DNA from: Bacillota bacterium | GTDB taxonomy: Bacteria > Bacillota > Negativicutes > Sporomusales > Sporomusaceae | DNA length: 64,000 bases | Reading direction: 5' to 3' | NCBI GenBank assembly: GCA_017889705.1 | Contig: JAGGAB010000004.1 | Span: 62,001-126,000 of the forward strand | In this document: positions 23,621 through 31,965 of the stretch, piece after piece | Numbering within the stretch: the stretch's first letter is position 1 | Layout of the letters: each line of letters opens with the position of its first letter | Position numbers and translations under genes: made by a program | Notes under the pieces: generated by a model | Database searches by the model: none | Told to the model about the DNA's origin: nothing | Seen by the model: the letters and a program-made list of their open reading frames with translations, nothing else

Positions 23621-24595
23621 ATGAGTATGAAGAAATGGGTAGCTCTGGTACTGGTGTCGCTGCTGGTTGTTTCGCTGGCTGTTACCGGCTGCGGCAATCA
23701 GACAGCCAAAAAGGAAGAAGTAAAATATCCAACAAAACCAATTGAACTTATTGTTCCATTTGCTGCCGGCGGTGGCACTGATGCGGTTGGCCGGGCTTTT
23801 GCAGAAGCACTTAAAGGCGTACTTGGCCAAGACGTTGTTGTTGTAAATAAAACAGGTGGCGGCGGGGCTGTCGGTATGGCTGAAGGTCTGAAAGCCAAAT
23901 CCGACGGGTACACACTGACTATGGTAACTCGCGAGATTGTATCTTTGCCGTTACAAGGTCAGGCACCATTCAAAACCTTTGATTTTAAATTGATTGGCAA
24001 TGTTAATACTGATCCGACAGTAATTGTTGTATCTACTACATCCAAATATAAAACAATTGAGGATTTGCTGGCAGACCTCAAAGCTAATCCTGGCAAACTC
24101 AATTTTGCGGCTTCGGTTACTCCGAACTTCTATGCACTTCAATTCACCCAGGCTGCCGGTGTGGACTTTGTAACTGTTCCGTTTACCGGCGCGGCTCCGG
24201 CAATCACCGAAGTTCTTGGTGGCAGGGCTGAATTTGGTATCTATGGTCCTGGCGAAGTAAAAGCCCAGATTGATGCCGGAAAGCTTCGTCCGCTGGCTGT
24301 AATGGCTGAAAAACGGTTTGAAGGTCTGAAAGATGTTCCGACTCTTAATGAAAAAGGTATTAATGCTGTTACCGGCACTTACAGAGGGATTGCAGTTCCG
24401 CCGCAAACTCCTGATGCAGTTGCCAAAATCCTAGAAGATGCGGTTGCAAAAGCAGTGAAAGATCCTAAGTTTGTTGAGTTTATGAACAAATCCTTCTTAG
24501 GTATTGATTACAAGAACCCTGCTGAGTATAAGCAATTCTTGGAGTCAGACGTTAAGGTTTTAGGACCTATCATCGAAAGCGGTAAAAAGAAATAG
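23621..24595 (+). CDS. tctC: tripartite tricarboxylate transporter substrate-binding lipoprotein (TctC)
   Basis: 324 residues. N-terminal lipoprotein signal with LAVTGCGNQ (Cys 27 lipidated), then the TctC/Bug fold: YPTKPIELIVPFAAGGGTDAVGRAFAEAL, where the GGGTD loop contacts the ligand carboxylate, GFKAKSDGYT-like loop, and PFTGAAPAITEVLGGRAEFG. It captures a tri- or dicarboxylate outside the inner membrane for TctAB. GGGGGAGA precedes the ATG. First gene of tctCBA; an inverted repeat lies upstream. Ligand cannot be predicted because the family is promiscuous. Confidence 0.92.
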   Translation: MSMKKWVALVLVSLLVVSLAVTGCGNQTAKKEEVKYPTKPIELIVPFAAGGGTDAVGRAFAEALKGVLGQDVVVVNKTGGGGAVGMAEGLKAKSDGYTLTMVTREIVSLPLQGQAPFKTFDFKLIGNVNTDPTVIVVSTTSKYKTIEDLLADLKANPGKLNFAASVTPNFYALQFTQAAGVDFVTVPFTGAAPAITEVLGGRAEFGIYGPGEVKAQIDAGKLRPLAVMAEKRFEGLKDVPTLNEKGINAVTGTYRGIAVPPQTPDAVAKILEDAVAKAVKDPKFVEFMNKSFLGIDYKNPAEYKQFLESDVKVLGPIIESGKKK

Positions 24596-24701
24596 TGGCC
24601 TGTGAGAGCGGAGAGCCAATCTTCGCTCTCCTTTATTAAACAGCTGACCGGCTTTTCCGGAGTTAGTAGGGAACAGCAGGAGCAGGAAAGGAAGAAGAAG
24701 G

Positions 24702-25151
24702 TTGAAGAAAGCTGGCGTTTGGGCAGGAATCATCACCCTTGTATATGCGATAATTATTTTTCAGCAGTCATTGTCGCTTGACTACTCCACCAGGCTGGGG
24801 CCTGGTCCCGGTTTTTTTCCGTTGTGGCTCAGTGGTATTTTAATTGTTCTTACACTTTGTTATATTGTGGATTCTATCAGACATGATGTGGTTAAAGTTA
24901 GCGAAATCTTACCTGGCGGCCAAGCCAGCAAAAATATTATATCAACAGTTGGCGGTCTTATAATTTTTCCAATCGTTGTACCATATCTAGGTTTTGTTGT
25001 TTCGGCGACCATTTTACAGTTTATTATGTTTGTGCGTGACTTCAAATGGTATATTGCCCTTGGAATTTCGGTAGCTGTATCTATTATTTTGTTTTTGGTA
25101 TTTCAGTCGCTGCTGGGAGTTACACTTCCGGTAAACGATTTTGGCTGGTAA
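24702..25151 (+). CDS. tctB: tripartite tricarboxylate transporter small membrane subunit (TctB)
   Basis: 149 residues, four hydrophobic segments. Starts at a TTG (24702) preceded by GGAAGAAGAAGG. SLDYSTRLGPGPGFFPLWLSGILIVL is the conserved TctB loop after helix 1 (the GPGFFP motif). It lies between tctC and tctA with 12 bp to tctA. It is the small auxiliary membrane subunit needed with TctA for transport. Confidence 0.88.
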   Translation: MKKAGVWAGIITLVYAIIIFQQSLSLDYSTRLGPGPGFFPLWLSGILIVLTLCYIVDSIRHDVVKVSEILPGGQASKNIISTVGGLIIFPIVVPYLGFVVSATILQFIMFVRDFKWYIALGISVAVSIILFLVFQSLLGVTLPVNDFGW

Positions 25152-25163
25152 GGGGGAAAACTA

Positions 25164-26669
25164 ATGGATGTATTTATGCCGTTACTTCAAGGTTTTGATA
25201 TTGCTATGGGCGGATGGAATCTTTTATACTGTTTGCTCGGTGTTACCATTGGTATGCTTGTCGGCGTTTTGCCAGGACTTGGACCTACCACTGGTACGGC
25301 GCTGTTATTGCCGATTACGTTTTCCATGGACCCGATACCGGCAATTATTATGTTGTCAGGCATTTATTACGGCTCACTGTATGGCGGTACAGTGACATCA
25401 GTACTCATTAATACACCAGGCGAGGCCGCTTCGGTTACTACCTGCTTTGACGGTTACCCGATGGCTAAACAGGGGCGGGCAGGTACGGCACTAGGTGTTG
25501 CCGGCATAGGTTCTTTTATTGGCGGTACTGTTGCTATAATAGGTTTGGTATTTATTGGGCCGCCGCTGGCAGAATTGGCATTGAAGTTTGGCCCGCCGGA
25601 ATTTTTTTCGCTTATGATCTTAGGTTTGGTTATGGTTGTTGGTTTAATGGGTAAATCTATTATTCGCGGCACGATCTCTGCTATTGTTGGTTTAACTTTG
25701 TCACTTGTCGGTATGGATCCCATATCAGGAGCGCTGCGGTTTACCTTTGGCGAACTGCATTTGATGGAAGGCTTTGATTTTGTTACCATTGCGATGGGCT
25801 TATTTGGTATTTCGGAAGTATTGCTTGGTTTAGAGACTTCTATGCATGCGCAGGAACCTCCGAAAGTAGGTAAATTGTTACCTAATAAGGAAGAGTGGCG
25901 GCCAACCATGATGGCAATCTTGAGAGGAACGGGTTTAGGATGTTTGACAGGCTTAATTCCCGGGTCTAACTCGGTTATTCCGGCTATTTTGTCTTATACA
26001 CTAGAGAAAAAGGTAGCCAAAGATCCTTCGCGGTTTGGTAAAGGGGCTATTGAAGGTGTTGCCGGACCGGAAACTGCCAACAATGCTTATTGTGGGGCTG
26101 CGCTTATTCCGCTCTTTACTATGGGGATTCCCAGCTCGCCGACCATTGCCGTGCTGTTTGGTGCTTTCATCATGCATGGTCTTACTCCAGGACCGGCACT
26201 GTTCCAAAATAATCCTCAATTTGTCTGGGCGGTCATCGCTAGTATGTTTATCGGCAACTTTATGCTGTTAATTATGAATCTGCCAATGGCCGGTATGTGG
26301 GGTAAGGTGGCAATGATTCCTCCCAAGATACTGTATCCTCTTATTGTTATTATTTCTGTGCTGGGGGCTTATAGTGTAAGCGGCAGCGTGTGGGACATCT
26401 GGGTTATGATCTTCTTCGGGGTAGTGGGTTATGTAATGAAAAAAATCGATATCCCGATGGCACCGGTTGTCTTAACCTTTGTTTTAGGCAAAATGATTGA
26501 AAGCTCATTACTGCAGTCGTTAATGTATTTCAAAGGTGATTTCATGGGCTTCTTTGCTCGCCCGATTTCAGGTGTAATGCTTGCTCTTGCGATCATCATT
26601 TTTGCTGTTGGCATTATTGCCAGTATCCGCAATAAGCGTGGTATGTTGGCTGACGATGTTGAAGTGTAA
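25164..26669 (+). CDS. tctA: tripartite tricarboxylate transporter large membrane subunit (TctA)
   Basis: 501 residues, about 12 membrane helices, the translocation subunit. Family motifs seen: GVLPGLGPTTGTALLLPIT near residue 40, YYGSLYGGTVTSVLINTPGEAAS near 70, GLIPGSNSVIPAILSYTLEK and FTMGIPSSPTIAVLFGAFIMHGLTPGP in the second half, reflecting the inverted repeat. The ATG follows AAGGGGG. It is the last gene of tctCBA; a perfect terminator follows at 26681. Confidence 0.95.
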   Translation: MDVFMPLLQGFDIAMGGWNLLYCLLGVTIGMLVGVLPGLGPTTGTALLLPITFSMDPIPAIIMLSGIYYGSLYGGTVTSVLINTPGEAASVTTCFDGYPMAKQGRAGTALGVAGIGSFIGGTVAIIGLVFIGPPLAELALKFGPPEFFSLMILGLVMVVGLMGKSIIRGTISAIVGLTLSLVGMDPISGALRFTFGELHLMEGFDFVTIAMGLFGISEVLLGLETSMHAQEPPKVGKLLPNKEEWRPTMMAILRGTGLGCLTGLIPGSNSVIPAILSYTLEKKVAKDPSRFGKGAIEGVAGPETANNAYCGAALIPLFTMGIPSSPTIAVLFGAFIMHGLTPGPALFQNNPQFVWAVIASMFIGNFMLLIMNLPMAGMWGKVAMIPPKILYPLIVIISVLGAYSVSGSVWDIWVMIFFGVVGYVMKKIDIPMAPVVLTFVLGKMIESSLLQSLMYFKGDFMGFFARPISGVMLALAIIIFAVGIIASIRNKRGMLADDVEV

Positions 26670-26680
26670 CGTTAAAGAAT

Positions 26681-26710
26681 AAGAGAGGCCGCCCAAGGGC
26701 GGCCTCTCTT
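26681..26710. terminator. terminator of tctCBA
   Basis: A perfect 14-bp stem (AAGAGAGGCCGCCC and its complement) with a 2-nt centre, 11 bp after the tctA stop. Its T-run is short (TCTCTT). Confidence 0.75.
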
Positions 26711-26724
26711 GCTTGTTAGCCGAT

Positions 26725-26768
26725 GACTAAGCTTCAGGTGGGGTCAAAATCTCACCTGAAGCTTAGTC
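26725..26768 (-). repeat. structured repeat, module A only (copy 4, inverted)
   Basis: GACTAAGCTTCAGGTGGGG and TCTCACCTGAAGCTTAGTC pair over a short loop. On the minus strand it begins right after the stop codon of the guanylate-kinase-like gene (TAAATGAGACT) and ends AGTCATCGG, the same terminal sequence that closes the full A+B copies, which fixes its orientation. Confidence 0.8.
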
Positions 26769-26772
26769 TCAT

Positions 26773-27330
26773 TTATATGTTTTTTTCAGGCAAGGTAACT
26801 TTGCCGATAATGGCAAGTACCTGACGGACGGAAACTTCGAATGAGCCGGTATTTTTTACAACATAATTAGCGGTTTGCCACTGGTTGAATTCGCCGGTAC
26901 TATTGGCATATTCAATCCGGCGATTGATAACTGCGGTATCATCGCCGCGTTCAAGCATCCGGTCAATGAGAATATCATGGTCTGCCATAATGAATATGGA
27001 TTCAAGACGATCAGCAAGTAATTTCTTTAACTGAACAAGACCTTGCAGCTCAATGGCAACTACACTCACCGGAAAACGATTTACTTTATCAAGTACCTCG
27101 GTTTTGCTTAATCCGTAAAAATTTCCCGAGTATTCTACCCGTTCAATAAGCTCTTGTTTTTGAAAATCTTCTTTGCTGACAAAATAGTAATGGACGCCAT
27201 GCTCTTCGCCTGGTCTGGGTTTGCGGGTAGTATGACTGGTCATTTCGGGAATGTCATACTGCGCCAGTGCGTGCAAAATACTGCTTTTGCCTGATGCGGG
27301 GGGCCCGATAAGTGCATATACTTTATTCAC
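26773..27330 (-). CDS. guanylate kinase-family P-loop protein
   Basis: 185 residues. Walker A GPPASGKSS at residues 8-16, then MTSHTTRKPRPGEEHGVHYYFVSKEDFQKQELIERVEYSGNFYGLS, the GMP-binding block of guanylate kinases (S-T-R-P, Y in GxxYG). RRIEYA in the lid region matches the family R-R motif. Canonical Gmk has GPSGAGKGT, so the P-loop is atypical; it may be a second, specialised NMP kinase or a phosphoribosyl-bisphosphate kinase-like enzyme rather than the housekeeping Gmk. It is 510 bp upstream (in transcription terms downstream) of yjfB and is followed by a structured repeat. Confidence 0.75.
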   Translation of the reverse strand: MNKVYALIGPPASGKSSILHALAQYDIPEMTSHTTRKPRPGEEHGVHYYFVSKEDFQKQELIERVEYSGNFYGLSKTEVLDKVNRFPVSVVAIELQGLVQLKKLLADRLESIFIMADHDILIDRMLERGDDTAVINRRIEYANSTGEFNQWQTANYVVKNTGSFEVSVRQVLAIIGKVTLPEKNI

Positions 27331-27371
27331 GGTAGACCTCCTATTGAGTACGTTATATTAACATTATCGTA

Positions 27372-27409
27372 AAAAAAGGCTTCTGAGTTTACTCTCAGAA
27401 GCCTTTTTT
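27372..27409. terminator. strong bidirectional terminator
   Basis: AAAAAAGGCTTCTGAG, loop TTTACT, CTCAGAAGCC and TTTTTT. On the minus strand it should end the yjfB transcript before the guanylate-kinase-like gene. Confidence 0.85.
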
Positions 27410-27495
27410 CCCTGATAGAAAGTATAACTTTCGCCTGGATAAAGGCAACATCGGCTTCCACCTTCGCCAGAGGCTCGGCGCAAGCCGTGTTTTCT

Positions 27496-27684
27496 TTATA
27501 TAGATATATCAATGTTATTGCCTAAATTTGGTGGCGAGATGCTGGCGGCAGCTACATTCATAAGCTGCATCAAACCATCGGCTTGCTGAGCGGAAGTATC
27601 CATGGCCTGCTTGAGGACAAGTATACTGGCTTGACTGGCAATGTTCATTTGTGAAGACATTGTGGAAAGTGCGGCAATATCCAT
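27496..27684 (-). CDS. yjfB: YjfB-family putative motility protein
   Basis: 62 residues. MDIAALSTMSSQMNIASQASILVLKQAMDTSAQQADGLMQLM matches the YjfB family of short helical proteins in motile Firmicutes, where the gene belongs to the flagellar/SigD regulon; the biochemical role is unknown. AGGAGGCG precedes the ATG. It is a lone gene with its own terminator. No flagellar genes are in the window. Confidence 0.8.
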   Translation of the reverse strand: MDIAALSTMSSQMNIASQASILVLKQAMDTSAQQADGLMQLMNVAAASISPPNLGNNIDISI

Positions 27685-27927
27685 CAGTATTCGCCTCCTG
27701 CTTTGTTATTATATGTAAATTATATATCTTAATAAATAGTTGGTCAATATTTATTAATAATATGTTTATTTAGAGAGGACTAAGTTTATGTATTGTCGGG
27801 AAAACTATTTCAAGTCTTGTCTGGCAGGCAAAATTTTTGTTGTAGCTTAGATGTGGAAAAAAATTTAACTTTTTGTAAAATTTCAGCAGGAATCGTAAAA
27901 AAAATAGCTAATATAACCATTATGAGT

Positions 27928-27958
27928 TTGTAAACCGATTTCCTAAACCGGTTTACAA
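27928..27958. promoter_or_regulatory. LacI-type operator upstream of the KDPG aldolase gene
   Basis: TTGTAAACCG (27928-27937) and CGGTTTACAA (27949-27958) are inverted repeats, and the inner TAAACCGGTTTA (27944-27955) is a perfect palindrome. CG-centred palindromes of this kind are the usual sites of LacI-family repressors. The LacI-type gene of the same operon (29817) is the obvious candidate regulator. Confidence 0.75.
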
Positions 27959-27982
27959 GAAGAAGGGAAGGGAAGAAAGAAA

Positions 27983-28633
27983 ATGATACCCAAATTAAAT
28001 GTTCTCCAAAAAATTATGGATACTGGTGTTGTTGCTGTTGTTCGTGCGGAAACCTCCGAACAAGCTGTAAAAATTGCGGATGCCTGTCTCAAAGGCGGAG
28101 TTGCCGCCATTGAGATTACTTTTACTGTACCTGGTGCTGCCGATGTAATTAAAGATTTGGCTGCTAATTATAAAAATGGTGAACTTATTATTGGTGCAGG
28201 CACTGTGCTTGATGCCGAGACTGCCCGGATTGCTATTTTGGCCGGTGCACAATATATTGTCAGCCCGTCCTTCAATGCGGAAACCGTAAAACTTTGCAAC
28301 CGTTACCAAGTGCCGATTATGGCAGGCTGCATGACAATTAAAGAAGTTGTTGAAGCTATGGAAGCCGGTACTGATATCATTAAATTGTTCCCAGGTGAAG
28401 CTTTAGGTGCTTCTTTCGTAAAAGCATTGAAAGGACCGTTGCCGCAAGCTCCTGTTATGCCGACAGGCGGCGTGGGGCTTGACAATGTACAAGACTGGAT
28501 CAAAGCTGGCTGCGTAGCAGTAGGTGTAGGCGGCAATCTGACTGCCGGTGCGAAAAAAGGCGATTATGAGTCTATTACCGAAATCGGTAAACAGTTTATT
28601 GAAAAAGTTCGTCAAGCTCGCGCAGGTAAGTAA
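27983..28633 (+). CDS. eda: KDPG/KHG aldolase
   Basis: 216 residues. It cleaves 2-keto-3-deoxy-6-phosphogluconate to pyruvate and glyceraldehyde 3-phosphate. Seen: VVRAETSEQAVKIADACLKGGVAAIEITFTVPGA with catalytic Glu, LIIGAGTVLDAETA, PSFNAETVKLCNRY, and TDIIKLFPGEALGASFVKALKGPLP with the Schiff-base lysine in the KLFP motif, ending PTGGVGLDN. GGGAAGGGAAG precedes the ATG. It is the first gene of a set with KDG kinase and a LacI-type regulator and has a LacI-type operator upstream. Confidence 0.94.
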   Translation: MIPKLNVLQKIMDTGVVAVVRAETSEQAVKIADACLKGGVAAIEITFTVPGAADVIKDLAANYKNGELIIGAGTVLDAETARIAILAGAQYIVSPSFNAETVKLCNRYQVPIMAGCMTIKEVVEAMEAGTDIIKLFPGEALGASFVKALKGPLPQAPVMPTGGVGLDNVQDWIKAGCVAVGVGGNLTAGAKKGDYESITEIGKQFIEKVRQARAGK

Positions 28634-28635
28634 GC

Positions 28636-28753
28636 AGCCTTAGCTTCAGACGGGGTTTACCCCCGGATGAAGGTTAGTCTGCTCTTATCCAGGGACTTAA
28701 TCGCTCTTAACTCCCGCTCGGAAGCGGGAGTCTTAGAGCGAGTTAGTCATCGG
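28636..28753 (+). repeat. structured repeat, full A+B form (copy 5)
   Basis: Starts 3 bp after the eda stop and ends 35 bp before kdgK, so it is transcribed inside the operon. Module B pairs CGCTCT with AGAGCG where copies 2 and 3 have GTTCT with AGAAC: both strands changed and pairing is kept. ATCCAGGGACTTA and GTTAGTCATCGG are unchanged. Module A is more degenerate here. Confidence 0.88.
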
Positions 28754-28787
28754 GAAAGTAAACAAATAATATAAAGAGGTGCATAGC

Positions 28788-29810
28788 GTGAAAAAAGTAG
28801 TATGTTTTGGTGAAATTATGCTCCGGTTAGCTCCGGTTGGATATCAGCGTTTTGAACAAACTCCTAGCTTTGAAGCCGTATATGGCGGCGGCGAAGCCAA
28901 TGTAAGCGTTTCTTTGGCCAACTATGGCGAAGAAGCTATCTTTGTAACCAAAGTTCCTGAAAATCCGATCGGCCAGGCGGCTGTCAATGAAATGCGCCGT
29001 TATGGTGTTGATACTCGTTATATGGTAAGAGGCGGCGAGCGCCTTGGCATTTATTTCTGTGAAAAGGGTGCTTCCCAGCGTCCGTCCAAGGTAGTGTATG
29101 ACCGCGCTCATTCTTCTATTTCCGGTGCTAAGAAAGAAGACTTTAACTGGAAAGAAATTTTTGCAGGCGCTACCTGGTTCCATTTCACCGGCATTACTCC
29201 GGCACTGGGCGACAATGTGGCCGCGTGTGTACTGGATGCCTGTAAAGCCGCTAAAGAAGCAGGTCTGACCACTAGCTGCGATCTTAACTTCCGCAAAAAT
29301 CTGTGGACCAGTGAGAAGGCCGGCCAGGTTATGGCTCAGTTCATGCCTTATGTGGATGTATGTATTGCCAACGAAGAAGATGCAGAAAAAGTATTTGGCA
29401 TCAAAGCTGAAAACACCGATATTACCGGCGGCAAACTCAGTCATGACGGCTACAAAGATGTTGCTAAGAAACTCAAAGAGCGTTTTGGCTTTAAGGCTGT
29501 AGCTATCACCCTGCGTGGCAGTATCTCGGCTTCTGATAACAACTGGGCTGCTATGCTATATAAAGATGATGAATTTTATTTCTCCAAAAACTATGCCATC
29601 CACATTATTGATCGTGTGGGCGGCGGTGACTCCTTTGGCGGCGGCTTAATCTACGGCTTGCTGAATAACTATTCGAATGCGGACGCTCTTGAATTCGCCG
29701 TAGCTGCTTCTTGTCTGAAGCATACCATCGAAGGTGACCATAACCATGTAAGTGTCAGCGAAGTAAAAGCGCTGATGGGTGGCGACGGGTCAGGACGCGT
29801 ACAGCGGTAA
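28788..29810 (+). CDS. kdgK: 2-keto-3-deoxygluconate kinase (PfkB family)
   Basis: 340 residues from the GTG at 28788 (AGAGG 10 nt upstream; GTG 28779 is too close to that site). It phosphorylates KDG to KDPG, the substrate of the neighbouring aldolase. Seen: FGEIMLRLAPVGYQRFEQTPSFEAVYGGGEANVSVSLANYG (PfkB N-terminal substrate loop with GGGEAN) and RVGGGDSFGGGLIYGLL near residue 280, the C-terminal signature with the catalytic Asp of GxGD. The pairing with eda makes KDG the best substrate guess. The LacI-type gene begins 6 bp after its stop. Confidence 0.88.
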   Translation: MKKVVCFGEIMLRLAPVGYQRFEQTPSFEAVYGGGEANVSVSLANYGEEAIFVTKVPENPIGQAAVNEMRRYGVDTRYMVRGGERLGIYFCEKGASQRPSKVVYDRAHSSISGAKKEDFNWKEIFAGATWFHFTGITPALGDNVAACVLDACKAAKEAGLTTSCDLNFRKNLWTSEKAGQVMAQFMPYVDVCIANEEDAEKVFGIKAENTDITGGKLSHDGYKDVAKKLKERFGFKAVAITLRGSISASDNNWAAMLYKDDEFYFSKNYAIHIIDRVGGGDSFGGGLIYGLLNNYSNADALEFAVAASCLKHTIEGDHNHVSVSEVKALMGGDGSGRVQR

Positions 29811-29816
29811 TAGAGG

Positions 29817-30833
29817 ATGTCTGTCACAATTGCTGAGGTTGCCAGGATTGCCGGTGTCTCCAAGAGTACCATATCCAGATATCTGAATGGCTTGTATGAT
29901 CATATGAGCATAGAGACGAAAGAGCGTATTGCTCAGGTTATTGCCGAACTTGATTACAGGCCGAATGCCTTGGCACGCAGCCTCAAGCAAAAGCGAACCC
30001 ATACAGTAGGTGCCATTGTCGCTAATATCCTCAATCCCTTTTCTACCAGTGTTATTCGCGGTATTGAAGATACCCTGAAAGCGGCGGGTTTTAATCTCAT
30101 TCTCTGTAATGCTGATGATGACCCTGCCAAAGAACGTGACTATGTCAATATGCTGGTAGATAAGCAAATTGACGGGCTGATTATAAATACAACAGGCTGC
30201 AACAATGAGCTGATTGCTCAGGTCAATAAGAATATCCCAGTGATACTTATTGACCGCAAAGCGCCTGACATTGATATTGATACCGTAACAGTTGACAGCG
30301 CCCAGGGCGTGTGTCAGGCGGTTGACCACATCGTGGAATTGGGGCATAAGCATATTGCCATGCTTACCCTGCCTTATGATCATGTTAGTCCCCGGATCGA
30401 ACGGGTACAGGCCTATCAAACCGCTTTAGCGGGACATGGCCTTGCCTTCCGGGAAGACTGGTTGGTACAGACAAGTGCGGATGAACAGGAAGTCTTAGCC
30501 AAACTCAAGGCACTCTTAGCTGGCGGTGCAGGAAAAGACCGACCGACATGCCTCTTCTGTGCTAATAATATGATAACCATGTCGGTGGTGAAAGCCATCA
30601 AAAAAATGAGTTTAACCATTCCCGGCGAAATTGCCGTACTTGGCTTTGACGATTGGGAGTGGGCGCAGTTAATTGATCCGCCGGTGACGGTGGTGGCGCA
30701 GCCTGTATATGATATGGGAAATAAGGCCGCAGCCTTGCTGATAAAACGCATGAAGGGCGGCCGTACCCTAAAAAAACCAATTGTAATCCTCTTTGAACCA
30801 CAGCTTTTAAAACGAAAGTCGTGTGGTGAATAG
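29817..30833 (+). CDS. LacI-family transcriptional regulator (KdgR-like)
   Basis: 338 residues. The N-terminal helix-turn-helix VTIAEVARIAGVSKSTISRYLNG and hinge PNALARSLKQKRTHT are typical; the rest is a periplasmic-binding-protein-like sensor (DGLIINTTG, VDSAQGVCQAVDHIVELGHKHIAML, LGFDDWEWAQLIDPPVTVV). It probably binds the TAAACCGGTTTA site before eda and responds to KDG or KDPG. It is translated 6 bp after kdgK with AGAGG touching the ATG, so coupling to kdgK translation is likely. Confidence 0.9.
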   Translation: MSVTIAEVARIAGVSKSTISRYLNGLYDHMSIETKERIAQVIAELDYRPNALARSLKQKRTHTVGAIVANILNPFSTSVIRGIEDTLKAAGFNLILCNADDDPAKERDYVNMLVDKQIDGLIINTTGCNNELIAQVNKNIPVILIDRKAPDIDIDTVTVDSAQGVCQAVDHIVELGHKHIAMLTLPYDHVSPRIERVQAYQTALAGHGLAFREDWLVQTSADEQEVLAKLKALLAGGAGKDRPTCLFCANNMITMSVVKAIKKMSLTIPGEIAVLGFDDWEWAQLIDPPVTVVAQPVYDMGNKAAALLIKRMKGGRTLKKPIVILFEPQLLKRKSCGE

Positions 30834-30859
30834 TTCTATAACTCTCTTCCCTCTTTGGA

Positions 30860-30897
30860 GTAGATAGATGCCAATCCCTCTGGCTCTATCTACTTTT
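30860..30897 (+). terminator. terminator of the KDG operon
   Basis: GTAGATAGA-GCCA pairs with TGGC-TCTATCTAC, followed by TTTTC; 27 bp after the LacI-type gene. Confidence 0.8.
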
Positions 30898-30967
30898 CAT
30901 TTTCGGGTCTAAAATCTCCGCAGCAGCATATACTGATTATTGTGGTACTATTTTAGGAGGTGGCAGT

Positions 30968-31075
30968 ATGCTAGTGCATATGCAATGCGGAGTTGTGATG
31001 GAAATAGATCAGGAGGGCAATCATATTTGCCCGAAATGCGGCAAAACCATTAAACTCAGGATATCCCGTAAATAA
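30968..31075 (+). CDS. 35-residue zinc-ribbon-like peptide
   Basis: Translated by eye: MLVHMQCGVVMEIDQEGNH then ICPKCGKTIKLRISRK. An HxxC knuckle and a CPxCGK knuckle 15 residues apart could bind one zinc. TAGGAGGTGG precedes the ATG at 8-nt spacing, which argues that it is translated. It lies 78 bp upstream of tcdA, on the same strand. Function unknown. Confidence 0.6.
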   Translation: MLVHMQCGVVMEIDQEGNHICPKCGKTIKLRISRK

Positions 31076-31153
31076 ATGCGGTTATTGACGGGCTAAGACA
31101 ACTTTGTTACACTAAGACAATGCATAGATTACTGTTATAAAGGGTGACAATAG

Positions 31154-31915
31154 ATGTTGCACGAATTTTCCCGGACAGAATTATTAATTGGTAAGGACGG
31201 CCTGGCCAAATTAGCGCAGAGCAAGGTGGCTGTGTTTGGCATTGGCGGGGTTGGCACCTTTGTTGTAGAAGGCCTGGTACGCTCAGGCGTGGGCAAGTTT
31301 GTGCTGGTGGATGATGACGCTATTTGTCTGACTAATATTAACCGGCAACTGCATGCTACGCGCAAGACCATTGGCAAACCTAAAGTTGAGGTTATGAAAG
31401 AACGTATTCTCGAAATCAACCCCAAGGCAGAAGTGACAGTTTTTCAGGAATTTTACCTGCCTGATACGGCCGATAAGCTACTTGCCGATGATTATACGTA
31501 TATTGTTGATGCCATTGATACCGTTACCGGCAAACTTGATTTGGTAGTTAAGGCTAAGGGAAAAAACATTCCTATTATCTCGTCAATGGGGGCCGGCAAT
31601 AAACTTGATCCAACCAAGTTTGAGGTGGCCGACATTTTTCAAACCTCGGTGTGCCCCTTAGCCAAGGTTATGCGTCAAGAACTGAGGAAACGGGGTATTG
31701 CTTCACTAAAGGTAGTGTATTCAAAGGAAACACCGCTTACTCCAACCGAAAGCGACAGCTCAAGCTGCAATGGTGGTTGTATTTGTCCGCAGGGAACTAC
31801 ACGCAAGTGCACGACTAGGAACCAAATTCCCGGCAGCATAGCTTTTGTGCCGTCGGTGGTCGGTCTCATTATCGCGGGAGAAGTGGTTAAAGACATTGTG
31901 TTTGACAGGGTATAA
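31154..31915 (+). CDS. tcdA: tRNA threonylcarbamoyladenosine dehydratase
   Basis: 253 residues, ThiF/MoeB/HesA-type E1-like ATP-binding enzyme. It cyclises t6A37 of tRNAs to ct6A using ATP. Seen: SRTELLIGKDGLAKLAQSKVAVFGIGGVGTFVVEGLVRSGVGKFVLVDDD (adenylate-binding GxGGVG), NINRQLHATRKTIGKPKVEVM (the R-Q-L motif), YIVDAIDTVTGKLDL, and SSMGAGNKLDPTKFEVADIFQTSVCPLAKVMR, the TcdA-specific region. No CxxC zinc pair, as in TcdA rather than MoeB. The terminator follows at 31921. Confidence 0.92.
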   Translation: MLHEFSRTELLIGKDGLAKLAQSKVAVFGIGGVGTFVVEGLVRSGVGKFVLVDDDAICLTNINRQLHATRKTIGKPKVEVMKERILEINPKAEVTVFQEFYLPDTADKLLADDYTYIVDAIDTVTGKLDLVVKAKGKNIPIISSMGAGNKLDPTKFEVADIFQTSVCPLAKVMRQELRKRGIASLKVVYSKETPLTPTESDSSSCNGGCICPQGTTRKCTTRNQIPGSIAFVPSVVGLIIAGEVVKDIVFDRV

Positions 31916-31920
31916 TGAAA

Positions 31921-31965
31921 AGAAGCTTAATGGACGCTAGCGCCCATTAAGCTTCTTTGTTTTTC
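31921..31965. terminator. bidirectional terminator after tcdA
   Basis: AGAAGCTTAATGG-CGCTAGCG-CCATTAAGCTTCT forms one long nearly perfect stem with TTGTTTTT after it. It overlaps the last codons of the convergent 67-residue gene. Confidence 0.85.

Noticed and set aside
27327..27512. Minus-strand frame between the kinase-like gene and yjfB
   Set aside because: It spans the strong terminator at 27372-27409 and has no family features.
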